Assembly: GCA_027924585.1 (NCBI GenBank)
Contig: BSBM01000461.1
Span: 5,268,501 to 5,332,500, forward strand
From: Larix kaempferi
Taxonomy: Eukaryota; Streptophyta; Pinopsida; Pinales; Pinaceae
Length of the DNA stretch: 64,000 nt
Reading direction: 5' to 3'
Part shown: in pieces, positions 11,450 to 21,824 of the stretch
Position numbering within the stretch: the stretch's first letter is position 1
Layout of the letters: each line of letters begins with the position of its first letter
Made by a program: the position numbers and the translations under genes
The notes under the pieces: model-generated
The model's database searches: none
Told to the model about the DNA's origin: nothing
Seen by the model: the letters and a program-made list of their open reading frames with translations, nothing else

Positions 11450-11951
11450 TGTTAAGTTTAAACTAATTTGACTAGCAATATCACTGAAAGAAACATAATC
11501 ACAAGATAGACAAAGATTTTACCCTCGGAAACCCTCATGGGGTAGAAAACCCAGCAAAGCTTTCCTCAATAAGATGATCAACCAAAATACAAGATGTGCT
11601 CCAAGACTTGACCTCCTTCTCTATCTCCTATGCAGACCTCTCAAACACAAGTGCTCCACTTTCTGAGTTTAGCAAGTTTGTCAAATGAGGAGCTCTCATC
11701 CTCTACTTATACTAATTCCTCACTCACCAAAATCCCTAATGGGGCCGACCTCTCCTAGTGAAGTTTAATAACCCCTAAATTATAAACTCAGGGCCGACCC
11801 CCACATGGTGGGTCTAATAACCCTGGTTACCACACTTGATCGGAGGAATAAACATCTTCGGATACATAATAGAATTTCCTCGGAGGAATGAATCATCTCC
11901 AGAATAATAAAGTACAAATTATAATATTCTTAGAAGTTACAATATTCAACA
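11450..11951 (-). repeat. Copia 1 5' LTR with promoter
   Basis: This 502-bp LTR has TG...CA ends on the minus strand. A TATA-like TATAAGTAG (complement of 11703-11711) lies in a position suited to drive the element RNA. The target duplication AGAGA follows at 11952-11956. Confidence 0.95.
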
Positions 11952-11956
11952 AGAGA

Positions 11957-13135
11957 AACTTGGTCATCAAATTTGTGAGAAAGAGCATCTTCCACAAAAT
12001 TGTCCTTGCCCTTCTTGTAAGTGATCTCATAGTCATAACCCATGAATTTGTTAAACCATTTTTGTTGTGCTAGAGAGGAGACCTATTGTTCCATGAAATA
12101 TTTCATACATTGGTGATCAATCTTGATGCAGAAATGATTCCCTAATAGGTATGGCCGCCACTTCTATATTTCTTGCAAAATAGCCATAATTTCCTTCTCA
12201 TATGTAGAGGCGACTAAATTCTTACCAGAAATGGATTTGCTGGTGAACGCAATGGGATATTCATCTTGAAGGAGAATAGCACCGAGTCCATTGTTGAAAG
12301 CATCACTCTCAATAGTAAAGGGCTTGGAAAAATTGGGCACAGCTAGAACAGGTGTAGTACACATACCTTGTTTCAACTTGTCAAATGCACACTCAGTAGC
12401 ATGTGTCCATGTAAAAGAATCCCTTTTCAAGAGAGAGGTTAATGGATTTGAAATCTTCCTATAATCCTTGACAAACTTGCGGTAGTAGTGAGTCAATCCC
12501 ACTAGTTTAGAAAAGACACATGCATATCTATCCAAAAAAAATTGTAGATCCAAAGGAGTACTGGACACCGCTGATGGTTGCATCTCAATGGAATGGAGTT
12601 GAGTGATGAAACCATGTGAATTCTTCTTAAGGGTCTTTTCCTCGCGATATGAACTAATGATGCTGAGAGACCTTGGTTGTAAGCCCTTCAATGTGTGTTT
12701 TTTCCCATTGGCTGAAAACTGCATCCAAAGTTCAGCAAAATCCCATAAGATGGGTCCAAGTGTGCGTAACCATTGAGCTCCCAAAACCACATCATAGCCG
12801 CATAAGGGAAAGAAAAACATGTCAGAGCATAGGTTATAATATCCAATAGAGATACACACATTGCGACACTTCCCATTGCAAGGTAAGGTGCCCCCATTAA
12901 CAATTATGACTTCAAAGTTGGAGCAAGGATGGACAAAACAATCATCATGTTTGGCGCTCTGAGGGTCAATGAAGTTATGAGTGCTACCATAATCAATGAG
13001 TATTGTAAGAGGGAGATTCTTGAAGTAACCCTTGAACCGCATTGTTTGTGGGGTGGTGACTCCAGCTAAAGCATGGAGAGATATCTCTAGATGGTCATCC
13101 TGAGAAGGATTTTCAATAGGCGATTGCTGAATGTC
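11957..13135 (-). pseudogene. Ty3/gypsy relic A, 5' part: protease and RNase H with the reverse transcriptase deleted
   Basis: The minus strand 13042-12164 keeps 292 open codons: retroviral-type aspartic protease (ILIDYGSTHNFIDPQSA, where Asp-Ser-Gly has become Asp-Tyr-Gly, and VVLGAQWLRTLGPI), then RYACVFSKLVGL fused directly to THYYRKFVKDYRKI and the RNase H start (IESDAFNNGLGAILLQ, ISGKNLVASTYEKEIMAIL). The whole catalytic core of the reverse transcriptase is missing, because the sequence jumps from the linker before it to the connection after it. Exactly the same jump occurs in copy B. At 13131-13135 the element is cut off by the copia 2 fragment, and gag is lost. Confidence 0.9.
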
Positions 13136-13471
13136 GCAGCTTGTTTGGCTAGTTGTGAGGCAGTATGGCTGAGGAAGCTACTGTCTGAGTTATTTGATCT
13201 CCTATTGGATGCTACCTGTATCTATTGTGACAACCAGAGTTGTGTGAAGTTGTTAGAGAACCCGGTGTTCCATGACAGGTCGAAGCATATTGAGATCAAA
13301 TATCACTATATCAGGGATATGGTGCAAAGAGGAGCAGTGAAGATCCTATATGTTGCGATGGATGAGCATTTTGCATATTTGTTGACGAAACCACTAGCCA
13401 TAGTGAATTATGAGTACTTCAGAGAGAGGCTTGGTGTTCTTCATATTGAAGACACTTCGAGGAAGAAGTGA
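13131..13471 (+). pseudogene. Copia 2 RNase H C-terminal fragment
   Basis: The plus frame reads VAACLASCEAVWLRKLLSEL, CDNQSCVKLLENPVFHDRSK, HIEIKYHYIRDMVQRGAVKI and LLTKPLA before a TGA at 13469-13471. This is the terminal third of a copia RNase H, close to that of copia 1. The first codons of the open frame (about 13091-13130) come from duplicon A read in the antisense direction, so the apparent 126-codon ORF is a chimera. Everything upstream of this domain is missing. Confidence 0.93.
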
Positions 13472-13619
13472 TGGGACACATTTGTAGGAGCCATTCCAAG
13501 CATGGTGAGAGGAGGATCCTTCCCATGGCTGTGGATGTAAGTGCTATGTGATGAACATTAGGACAATGCTCCAGTTACTGCTTTGTATATGCATCATTTG
13601 GATGTTTTGTATGATCAGT

Positions 13620-13965
13620 TGGATCATGTATGATGACATGCATCAAGACGATGCAATGACAATGATCAGGATGATCATGTGTGATGAGTATCATGACGAT
13701 GCTCTGGATGATATGCATCAGGATGATGCAGTCACGATGATCAAGACGATCATGTGTGATGAGTATCAGGATGATGCTCTGGATGATATGCATCAGGATG
13801 ATCATGTGTGATGAGTATCAGGACGATGCTCTGGATGATATGCATCAGGATGATGCAGTGATGATGATCGGGATGATCATGTGTGATGAGTATCAGGACG
13901 ATGCTCTGGATGATATGCATCAGGACGATGAAGTGATGATGATCATGTGATGACATACATCAGGA
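13620..13965. repeat. GATGATGC-rich tandem repeats (about 75-bp period) in the copia 2 tail
   Basis: GTGATGAGTATCA recurs at 13681, 13756, 13808 and 13883, with spacing of 75, 52 and 75 bp. Units are made of GATGATG, ATGCATCAGGA and CTCTGGATGATATG blocks. As the period is a multiple of three, several frames stay open on both strands. I treat those ORFs as by-products. Confidence 0.93.
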
Positions 13966-14009
13966 TGATGTATGGTGAGTATCAGGTTGATACTCTGTGG
14001 CCATGGACA

Positions 14010-14427
14010 GGTTGTGCGAGGGTAGCATGTAATACGTCCTGGAGATCTGGACAGGTTGTGCTAGTCATGTAAAAGGCCTCAGATGCTCTTTAGAGATCTT
14101 GCTGGGTAAGACACTATTTTAAGGTTTTGCTAGACCACATGTAATACGTCCTCGATATCCAGACAAGTTTTGCTAGTCATGTAAAAGGCCTCGGATTCTC
14201 TTTAGAGATCTTGCTGGGCAAGACACTCTTTTAAGGTTTTGTAGGGACCACATGTAATATGTCCTAGAGATCCGGACAGGTTGTGCTAGTCACATAAAAG
14301 GCCTCGGATGCACTTTAGATATCTTGTTGTGCAAGACACTCTTTTAAGGTTTTGTGGTCGGGGTCACATGTAATACATCCAGGAGATCCGGACAGGTTCT
14401 GCTAGACATGTAAAAGGCCTTGGATGC
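14010..14427. repeat. 112-116-bp tandem repeats, continued after the gypsy insertion
   Basis: GTAATACGTCC-type starts occur at 14029, 14142, 14254 and 14370. Each unit contains GGACAGGTTGTGCTAGTCATG, AAAAGGCCTCGGATGC and AAGACACTCTTTTAAGG-like blocks. The last unit is broken at GATGC by the Tekay-like element and resumes at 23443 (GATGCTCTTTAGAGATCTTG), continuing to about 23540. Confidence 0.93.
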
Positions 14428-16044
14428 TGTAATGTCCCCATTTTGACCCCCATTGTATTAAATCATAAATGATGTAAATATTGTAATTTAATCATGGTGA
14501 GGAGATCAAGGCCAAGGCCCCACCATTGATTTAGCGTTTCATGTATCAACAATTAAAAATAGATGCCTATGGTTCTTGTGCTAGATAGGCACAATGTAAA
14601 TAAGACATCATGTAAATACGAATTTTAATAAAAATACCCACAACTAGCTATGCAATGCAACAAAGAGATGGGGGCATGACTCTACAAGGAATAGGGAGGA
14701 AAATTATTCAAACCCTTGAGCCAATGGTGTTAAATCCATGTGTCAATGAGAAAACCCATAAACTACCAACTACCCATTTTGGGTTATGGACTCAATCATT
14801 TAATTCTTCCAGAAATTGTTTGAGGTAGTTAATGCCTTGGGAATGAAGAGGTATGGCAGCCAATTTCGTGCATGGGCAAGCCATCAACCTGGAAAATTGT
14901 ATTTTTTCTCCTTGGGCAAGAAAACACCCACGAAATGGTGCCCAAAGCCATTCTGAACATATAGTCTTTCCTCTCTCACGTAGTTTGAACTACTGGGTAT
15001 TTCCCCATCACGTTTTTCACCATTTTTCCTGCATTCTCCATGCCTGGGAGTTCATTTTTTCATTATACAGCAACTGAGAGAGAAGGGCCACGATTTGGGA
15101 CTGTTATGGCGGTCGTTTTTGCCCCAGAATGTCTATGGACGTTTTTCTGAAAACAGATTTGGCTTCCCAGGGTTATTCCCCATCTTCCAGTTTCATTTTT
15201 GGGTTTCCCACATTTTTCTGAAGCTAATGAAAACCCCATCTTTGGGCATCTCACTGTAAAAACGTTTCTTCATGCCCAGCACTTATACTTTGCTGTTATG
15301 TGTATCCTTGTTTTTGGTTTGAACCAGTGAGAAAGATTGGAGTGGTAGTGGATAGAGAGGGCTTGATAAACCTAGTGGGGGAGATAACCTCTCAAAATAT
15401 CAAGAGGGATTTGGCTACTCTTCTATGCACACCCTGAGAACACTAGATGGGGAAGGTATGGCTTGAGGGACTGTACAACAGTGAAAATAATACTTCCTTG
15501 TGCTGGGTGTGTAGGTATTGTGGGTGCCAAGCTAGATAGATCTTGTAAGGTTACCCCTGGCTTTGTGCTTGAGCTCACTAGCTTAGCCACTCTTCCTTCC
15601 CAATTCCTAGCAGCCTGATAAACCCAACTGTAGCTTGGCTTGGCTCATCTTGGTGTATGCTTGGCTATGTGTGAGTCGGCTATTCCCTGGTTCCTTTTAG
15701 AGATCATGCCCATCTCGGGGGTGGCAGTTGTATTAAGAGGCTAATAAGCACAACTGGCCTATGGTTGGGTGGAACGTTGCAGTTGCATAGCCAGTTGCTT
15801 GGGACTACTTTATTGAGATAAGTATTGTCTTGTGTTAACTTTGCAATTATTTATTTGATGAATATCTTGAATGTATGATAGAAGTGTAATTTAAATTACT
15901 TCCGCTGTGTTTTCAAATATTTATGCATTTGCATATGTCCATCTTCATTTTAAATTGAATGTTTGTTTACTAAGTATGGGACTAGATGTCCGGGATTAGA
16001 GTGATGTTCTCTCCCATGCTGGGATGATGGGAGGGGACATTAAA
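14428..16044 (+). repeat. 5' LTR of the Tekay-like element
   Basis: It begins TGTAATGTCCCCATTTTGAC and ends GGGGACATTAAA, where the 3' LTR has GGGGACGTTACA, so the terminal CA has changed to AA in this copy. Short open frames inside (for example 14853-15077) are shared by both LTRs and show no known domain. Confidence 0.95.
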
Positions 16045-16047
16045 TTT

Positions 16048-16059
16048 TGGTTTCAGAGC
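16048..16059 (+). other. Primer binding site (degenerate, initiator Met tRNA type)
   Basis: TGGTTTCAGAGC lies three bases inside the 5' LTR and differs at one position from the standard TGGTATCAGAGC. Confidence 0.85.
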
Positions 16060-16194
16060 CGCTGGTTGCAGCATTGGACCTTTATGGGGATACCTATCAT
16101 AGTTGCAGAGGTAAGTATGCTTCCTGCTCAGCACTGATAGATAAGAAAAATTTCAAAATTTTTCAAATTTTTCTAAGTTTTTATGAGTCTGTCG

Positions 16195-16300
16195 GAAATT
16201 GTGGAAGGAATTCTCTTCTGAAATTGCGGAAGGAATTCTCTTCCGAAATTGCGGAAGGAATTCTCTTCCGAAATTGCAGAAGGAATTCTCTTCCGAAACT
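16195..16300. repeat. 25-bp tandem repeats in the retrotransposon leader
   Basis: GGAATTCTCTT recurs at 16207, 16232, 16257 and 16282 (25-bp period) within GAAATTGCGGAAGGAATTC-type units. It lies between the primer site and gag and grades into the longer 31-bp array. Confidence 0.93.
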
Positions 16301-16450
16301 GCGGAAGGATTCTGCGAGTTGTTCCGCAACGCGGGAGAATTCGACAAACTGCTCCGAAATAGCGGAAAATTTTTCTAAGTGTTCGGCGTCGAAAGGAAAT
16401 TTGCGGAAGGAATTATCTTCCGAAATTGTAGAAGGAATTCTCTTCTGAAA

Positions 16451-16950
16451 CTGTGGAAGACTTCTACTAGTCATCCCGCAACTGCGGAAGACTTCGGCGA
16501 GTCGTCCCACGACTACGGAAGACTTCGGAAAATCGTCCCGCAATTGCGGAAGGATTCCGCGAATCGTTCCGCAACGCGGAAGAGTTCGGGATGTCGCCCC
16601 GCAACTGCGGAAGGATTCCGCGAATCGTTCCGCAACACGGAAGAGTTCAGGAAGTCGCCCTGCAACTGCGAAAGGATTCCGCGAATCGCTCCACAACGCA
16701 GAAGAGTTCAGGAATTCGCCCTGAAACTGCGGAGGGATTCCGCGAATCATCCTGCAAAGCAGAAGAGTTCAGTAGAATGCCCCGCAATTGCAGAAGGCTT
16801 CATCAAACCGCCCCGAAACCGCGGAAGCGTTCGTCGAATTGCTCCACAACTGTGGAAGCATTCAGCGAATTGCTCTGCAACTGCGGAAGCATTCGACGAA
16901 TCGCCCCACAATTGCGGAAGCGTTTAGCAAATCGCCCCGAAGCTGCGGAA
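16451..16950. repeat. 31-bp tandem array with palindromic GCGGAA/TTCCGC cores
   Basis: CTGCGGAAG or a variant occurs at 16451, 16482, 16513, 16544, about 16574 and 16605, and continues with the same spacing to about 16950, some 16 units. Many units contain GCGGAAGGATTCCGC, a 6-bp inverted repeat around a 3-base loop. The GC content is clearly higher than its surroundings. It occupies the untranslated leader before gag, where packaging and dimerisation signals lie in retroelements. Open frames on both strands (for example 16379-16927) are likely by-products of the array. Confidence 0.93.
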
Positions 16951-17186
16951 AGATTTCTAAAAAAAAATTCTATGTCGTTGATTGTGAGAAAATTCTATGA
17001 TTTGACAAATTGTCCATATAACCTTTTCCCACGTGCATGAAAGTAAGTTATGAATTCTGAGAATATAATGCAGCTAACAATTGGTGGATGAACACATTTT
17101 GCAGAATCACAGTTACATCAAGGTAGCACTCTAGATAGTACAGTTAGAAAGTTTTGGATCTTGATTGGGCCAAGAAAATCAACATC

Positions 17187-18419
17187 ATGAATGATCCACA
17201 GGATCCCTATGAGCCTGAGATAGATGCCATGAGGGAGAACATACATGTTGAAAATGATGAAACAAAATCTAATGGGAGAAGAAATCAAGAGACTCCTCTA
17301 GGTATTGCAGCCACCATGAGAAGCCTAAGGGTGGAGTTGCAAAGCTGTAGAGAAGATAATGAAAAGATGATTAAAGCTCAGGAAGAACAGAATCAGTTGA
17401 ATGCATCTATGCTACAGAGTTTGACAGAGATCCAAAGGAAAATAAACTCTAGGCATCAGACATCAAATCCAGAAAGGGGTGGGAGTAGTTCTAGAAGGAA
17501 TTCCCATAAGAGGGCCAATAGCTCAAGAAGAGTTTCTACAGATAGAACATATACTCCAGAAATTTATTCTAATGAATCATCTGACTCTGAAGAATCCATT
17601 GAGGGGTAAAGTTCTTCATCTCACAGGAGAAAGAGGAAGAAGCACTACAAGAACAATTCACATGGGGAATTTAAGAAGGAAAAACCTCCTACATTTGATG
17701 GAGAGGTAAAGTCTGGTCAAGAAGCTGACGCTTGGCTTCTTGGGATGAGAAAGTATTTCCAAGTCCAAGACTACTCGGGAAATATGAAGGCAAGGGTAGC
17801 CATCTTCAACTTGAATGGAAGAGCATCTATATGGTGGGAACACATCAGGCAAGTGAAGAAACTCAACGAAAGGAAGATTGTGTGGAAGCAGTTTAAGAAA
17901 TACTTCAAGCAGAAGTACCTCTCTGATAGGTACTATGATGATAAGATCAAAGAGTTCCATGAGCTGAGATTGGGACAATTAACCATGGAAGAATATGCAA
18001 ACAAATTCTTGGAGCTGCTAAGATATGTCAGGTACATTCGGGATGATAAGATGAAAATTCAGCGTTTCCTAAGTGGACTGCCCCAGTCATATAAAGATAG
18101 AATTGAATTTGATGAACCTCGAACTCTAGAGGAGGCCATAAGAAAGGCCAAGTATTGCTTTGATCAAAACATAAGCAAACCAGAATTCCATAAGGCATGG
18201 AAGGATAGGAAAAATGAAAATTTTGATCAAAGGAAGAAGGGGTTCAAGCCTCCTCAATTCCGGAATCAGCAAAGGCAACCATCACAGGTTGTGACTAAGC
18301 CAACTAGGATGATGGGAGACAAGCCAAGAGATCCAAAGGAACCAAGAGAACCACTTCAATGTTGGGGTTGTGGAGGAGACCACATGCTTAGGAACTGTCC
18401 ACAACATCCAAGGAGCTGA
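17187..18419 (+). pseudogene. Tekay-like gag
   Basis: Starting at the ATG 17187 (MNDPQDPYEPEIDAMRENIH), the frame has a charged Ser-rich region, then an in-frame TAA at 17607-17609. The same frame continues through the Retrotrans_gag fold (ARVAIFNLNGRASIWWEHI, LRLGQLTMEEYANKFLELL, RFLSGLPQSYKDRI) to a zinc knuckle ([13 protein letters not shown]) and a TGA at 18417-18419. It would form the capsid and bind element RNA. Only the single nonsense codon breaks it. The protease-polymerase frame starts by overlap in the next frame near its 3' end. Confidence 0.93.
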
Positions 18420-20760
18420 AACTGTGAGCCAACTGGTGAGGACAATCCCTAGAATCTATGCAGCACTAGACAACCGCCAGGCAGATCATCAATCAACTGT
18501 GGTTGAAGTTGAAGGTAAGATTGCTAAGCAATATATTTCTATTTTGATTGATCCTGGATCTACTCACAGTTATGTCACTCCTAGAATTGTTGAGATTTGT
18601 GCTTTCAAGAAATTAAAGCATAGTAAATCATGGTTAGTTCAACTAGCCACTGGAACCAAGAGAAAAGTTAGTGAAATTGTAGAGAAATGTCCATTAGAGA
18701 TGGATGGGTTGTTCACTTATGCAAATCTGAATATTTTACCACTCGGTTCCTATGATATTCTCATTGGAATGGATTGGTTAGAAGCACACAGGGTTAAACT
18801 TGACTGCTACAATAAGACATTTGAATGCATGGACGAAGAAGGAAACCCGAGGGTTGTAAAAGGCATTCCAAAGGTGACTTCTGTTAGACAGGTTTCAGCC
18901 ATGCAGTTGAATAAGTTTTGTAGGAAGGGATGTCAATTGTATGCAGCCCACATTTTAGAGATAGCAGAGAATGAAACTCTTAAATTGGAGGACTATCATG
19001 TATTGCAAGAATTCAGGGATGTTTTTCCTGATGAGATTCCAGGACTCCCTCCAAAGAGAGACATTGACTTTACAATTGAGCTTGTGCTAGGAGCGGCACC
19101 AGTGTCTAAGACACCCTACAGGATGAGTACACCGGAATTGCTAGAATTGAAGATGCAGTTACAAGAGTTGCTGGAAAAGAAATATATTAGGCCAAGTGTG
19201 TCCCCGTGGGGAGCACCCGTTCTATTTGTGAAAAAGAAAGATGGAACACTCAGGTTATGTATTGACTACAAGCAGTTGAACAAAGTCACTGTGAAGAACA
19301 AATACCCATTGCTCCGAATTGATGACCTTTTTGACCAAATGAGAGGAGCAAAGGTATTTTCAAAGATTGACTTGAGGTCTTGTTACCATTAGGTAAAAAT
19401 CAAAGAAGAAGATATTCATAAGACAGCCTTTAGAACGAGGTATGGACACTATGAGTTTGTAGTGGTACCATTCGGTCTCACAAATGCACCAGCTACATTC
19501 ATGTGTCTCATGAATAATGTTTTTAGCAAGTATTTGGACAAGTTTGTTCTTGTATTCCTAGACGACATTCTCATATATTCTAAGAATGAAGAAGAGCATG
19601 AAGAACATTTGAGAATGACAATGCAATTGCTAAGGAAGCATAAGTTGTATGCAAAATTGAGCAAATGTGACTTTTATAAAGATAGAATTCATTATTTGGG
19701 TCACATCATCTCCGACGAAGGAATATCTGTAGACCCTGAGAGGATTGAAACCATTATGAATTGGCCAACTCCAAGGAATGTGACTGATGTGAGATCTTTT
19801 ATGGGCCTTGCTGGTTACTACAAGAGGTTTATCGAAGGATTATCCAAGGTTGCAAACCCGATCACTTCTTTGCAAAAGAAGGGGATAAAGTTTGAATGGT
19901 CACCAAGATGTGAGGAAAGTTTTCAATGGTTGAAGAATCTTCTCACAAGTGCACAAATTTTGAAAATTGCAGACGCAGAAAAAGACTTTGTGGTGTGTAC
20001 TGATGCATGCAATCAAGGACTTGGAGGAGTTCTTATGCAAGACAACCACGTGATATGCTATGAGTCAAGAAAGTTGAAGGAGCATGAGAAGAACTATGCT
20101 ACTCATGATATAGAACTTGCAGCCATAGTACATGCTTTAAAGATGTGGAGGAATTACTTGATGGGAAGAAAATTTGAGTTAAGAACAGACCATTGTGGTA
20201 TGAAATACTTGTTTGATCAGCCAACTTTAAATGCTAGGCAAGCTAGATGGTTGGGATTTTTGTGTGAATTTGATTTTGAAATCAAACACATAAAAGGGAA
20301 AGAAAACAAGGTGGTTGATGCACTCAGCAGGAAGGTACATGAAATGCATGTGGCAACACTTAGTACTTGCCAACCAGATTTGAAGCAACAATTTTTTAAC
20401 CATATTGTTGAGGATGAAGTGTATGCACAGATAAAGGACAAATTGCAACAGCAAGACCTTGGCAAGAAGTATGAAGGCTATCAGTTGGAAGAAGGTGGAC
20501 TTCTTACTTATAAGAATAGAGTCTATATTCCAAATGCGGCAGATTTGAGGAGGATTGTTATGGATGAAATCCATAAAGCTCTATACTATGGTCACCCAGG
20601 ATATCAGAAAACAATTGCTATAGCAAGAAAATATTATTTCTGGCCAGGCATGAAGAAGAATGTCGCTGAATACATTTCTAAGTGCATGGAATGTCAGCAG
20701 GTGAAGAGTGAACACCAACATCCAGTAGTTTTATTGCTCCCAGTGCCAATTCCAGAATGA
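18370..20760 (+). pseudogene. Tekay-like protease, reverse transcriptase, RNase H and integrase zinc region
   Basis: In one frame: protease ([16 protein letters not shown], with Asp-Pro-Gly in place of the usual Asp-Ser-Gly, and [13 protein letters not shown]), reverse transcriptase ([60 protein letters not shown], catalytic FLDDILIYS), RNase H ([32 protein letters not shown]) and the integrase zinc region (HPGYQKT ... CMECQQ). Two nonsense codons interrupt it: TAG 19390-19392 where relatives have Gln (YHQVKI), and TGA 20758-20760 where relatives have Trp (EWKWE). Both are explained by single C-to-T or G-to-A changes. Confidence 0.95.
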
Positions 20761-21288
20761 AAATGGGAAGTAATATCCATGGACTTTATTAAAGGATTGC
20801 CAATGACTGTGAGACAACATGATTCCATCATGGTTGTGGTGGACAAGTTAACAAAGGCAGCACATTTCATACCGGTTAAGTCCACACATAAAGCCGATGC
20901 CATTGCAAATATTTTCATGAAGGAAATTTTCAAATTACATGTGTTGCCTAAGGCAATAATTTTTAACAGGGATACCAAGTTCACTTCAAATTTTTGGAAA
21001 GGTCTCTTTGCAGATTTGGGTACACAGCTAAGCTTTAGTACCGCATACCATCCTCAAATAGATGGGAAAACAAAAAGAGTAAATCGGGTGCTTGAAGACA
21101 TGCTCCACATGTATGTAATGGACAAACCATCCAAGTGGGAGGATTATCTACACTTGGTAGAATTTGCATATAACAATGGGAAACAAGCATCACTGGGAAT
21201 GAGTCCTTATGAGGGTGTGTACGGAAGAAGGTGTAGGACACCAGTGACTTGGGACAATCCAGTGAACAGAATTGTACTTGGGATATAA
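20761..21288 (+). pseudogene. Tekay-like integrase core with two lost catalytic residues
   Basis: The frame continues KWEVISMDFIKGLP, VVVDKLTKAAHF (first catalytic Asp kept), then IFNRDTKFTS, where the second catalytic Asp of the usual SDRDTKF is Asn (codon AAC, 20965-20967), and YHPQIDGKTKRVNRVLED, where the third catalytic Glu of QTERVNR is Lys (codon AAA, 21073-21075). WEDYLHLVEFAYNN and SPYEGVYGRRCRTP follow, and the frame ends at TAA 21286-21288. Both changes fit G-to-A transitions. The protein could not catalyse strand transfer even if its stops were suppressed. Confidence 0.93.
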
Positions 21289-21796
21289 TTACTTAAGGAA
21301 ATGGAACAAGAAGTTGCAAAGATCCGAGAAAATTTAAAAACATCCCAGGATCCATAGGGAATTTAGTGTTGGGGATCATGTGTATCTTAGAGTGAGATCA
21401 AGGAAGAGTTCTTTGAAGCTTGGGAGTTGTGCCAAGCTATCACCTAGATACTGTGGGCCATTTGAAGTGCTTGAAAGAATAGGGCCAGTTGCATATAGAC
21501 TTGCATTGCCTGCTAGCACTAAAGCTCATAATGTTTTTCATGTCTCTTTGCTTAAGAAATATGTAAATGATCCTAACCATGTGATTAATTGGGATGTGAT
21601 CCAGGTGGAACCCGAGGGAGAATTCCAAACCGATCCATCCCGCATCCTAGACAAGAAGGTAACATTGCTCCGGAACCGAGCCATCGGACAAGTAAAGGTG
21701 CAATGGAAGCACTATGGTCTCAATGAGGCTACATGGGAGCTGGAGGATGCCATGAGGGTGGCATATCCATTTTTGTTCAATTTTGATGAGCACTGA
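21289..21796 (+). pseudogene. Tekay-like integrase C-terminus with chromodomain-like tail
   Basis: After a frameshift between 21288 and 21380, another frame reads VYLRVRSRKSSLKLGSCAKL, YCGPFEVLERIGPVAYRLALP, FHVSLLKKYV and ILDKKVTLLRNRAIGQVKVQ-WKHYGLNEATWELED, ending with TGA at 21794-21796. The last part is the chromodomain-like module of the Tekay/Del clade, thought to guide integration to chromatin marks. Confidence 0.92.
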
Positions 21797-21811
21797 TGAC
21801 AGTGCTAATGT

Positions 21812-21824
21812 AAGGGGAGGGGAA
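21812..21824 (+). other. Polypurine tract of the Tekay-like element
   Basis: AAGGGGAGGGGAA directly precedes the 3' LTR start TGTAATG. Confidence 0.93.

Larger units (their letters stand above)
4654..11951 (-). mobile_element. Copia 1: full-length Ty1/copia element nested in gypsy relic A
   Basis: Two 502-bp LTRs (4654-5155 and 11450-11951) enclose gag, protease, integrase, reverse transcriptase and RNase H in copia order on the minus strand. The 5-bp target duplication AGAGA is present at 4649-4653 and 11952-11956. The empty site is visible in duplicon copy B, where the flanks join as GAAAGAGAAACTTGG near 27830. The element is 7298 bp. The coding region is followed by a long 3' tail full of tandem repeats (5289-6915). 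LTRs differ by a few per cent by eye. The polyprotein is broken by stops, frameshifts and an integrase catalytic substitution, so it is non-autonomous. Confidence 0.97.
1178..13135. repeat. Duplicon copy A (about 4.66 kb of shared sequence, interrupted by a copia element)
   Basis: Leaving out the copia insertion 4654-11951 and one copy of its 5-bp target duplication, this interval aligns collinearly with 24367-29013, by eye with only a few differences per hundred bases. The shared part includes about 1.9 kb of non-retrotransposon DNA (1178-3130) as well as a decayed gypsy element, so the similarity is more than two members of one repeat family. Similarity starts at about 1178 within a short T run and ends in ATGTC (13131-13135), where the sequence switches to a copia RNase H. 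Within 1178-3130 I recognise no gene. Confidence 0.85.

Noticed and set aside
13091-13130. N-terminal part of the 126-codon plus-strand ORF as a genuine protein start
   Set aside because: It is antisense duplicon A sequence joined to the copia 2 RNase H, so the frame is fortuitous.
13548-13956. Overlapping ORFs on both strands with Met/Asp-rich or Ile/His-rich repeats
   Set aside because: They are products of the GATGATG-type repeat with a period divisible by three. No start context or domain supports coding.
16181-17040. Several long ORFs on both strands in the leader of the Tekay-like element
   Set aside because: All lie within the 25/31-bp repeat array and change register with it. The true gag starts at 17187.
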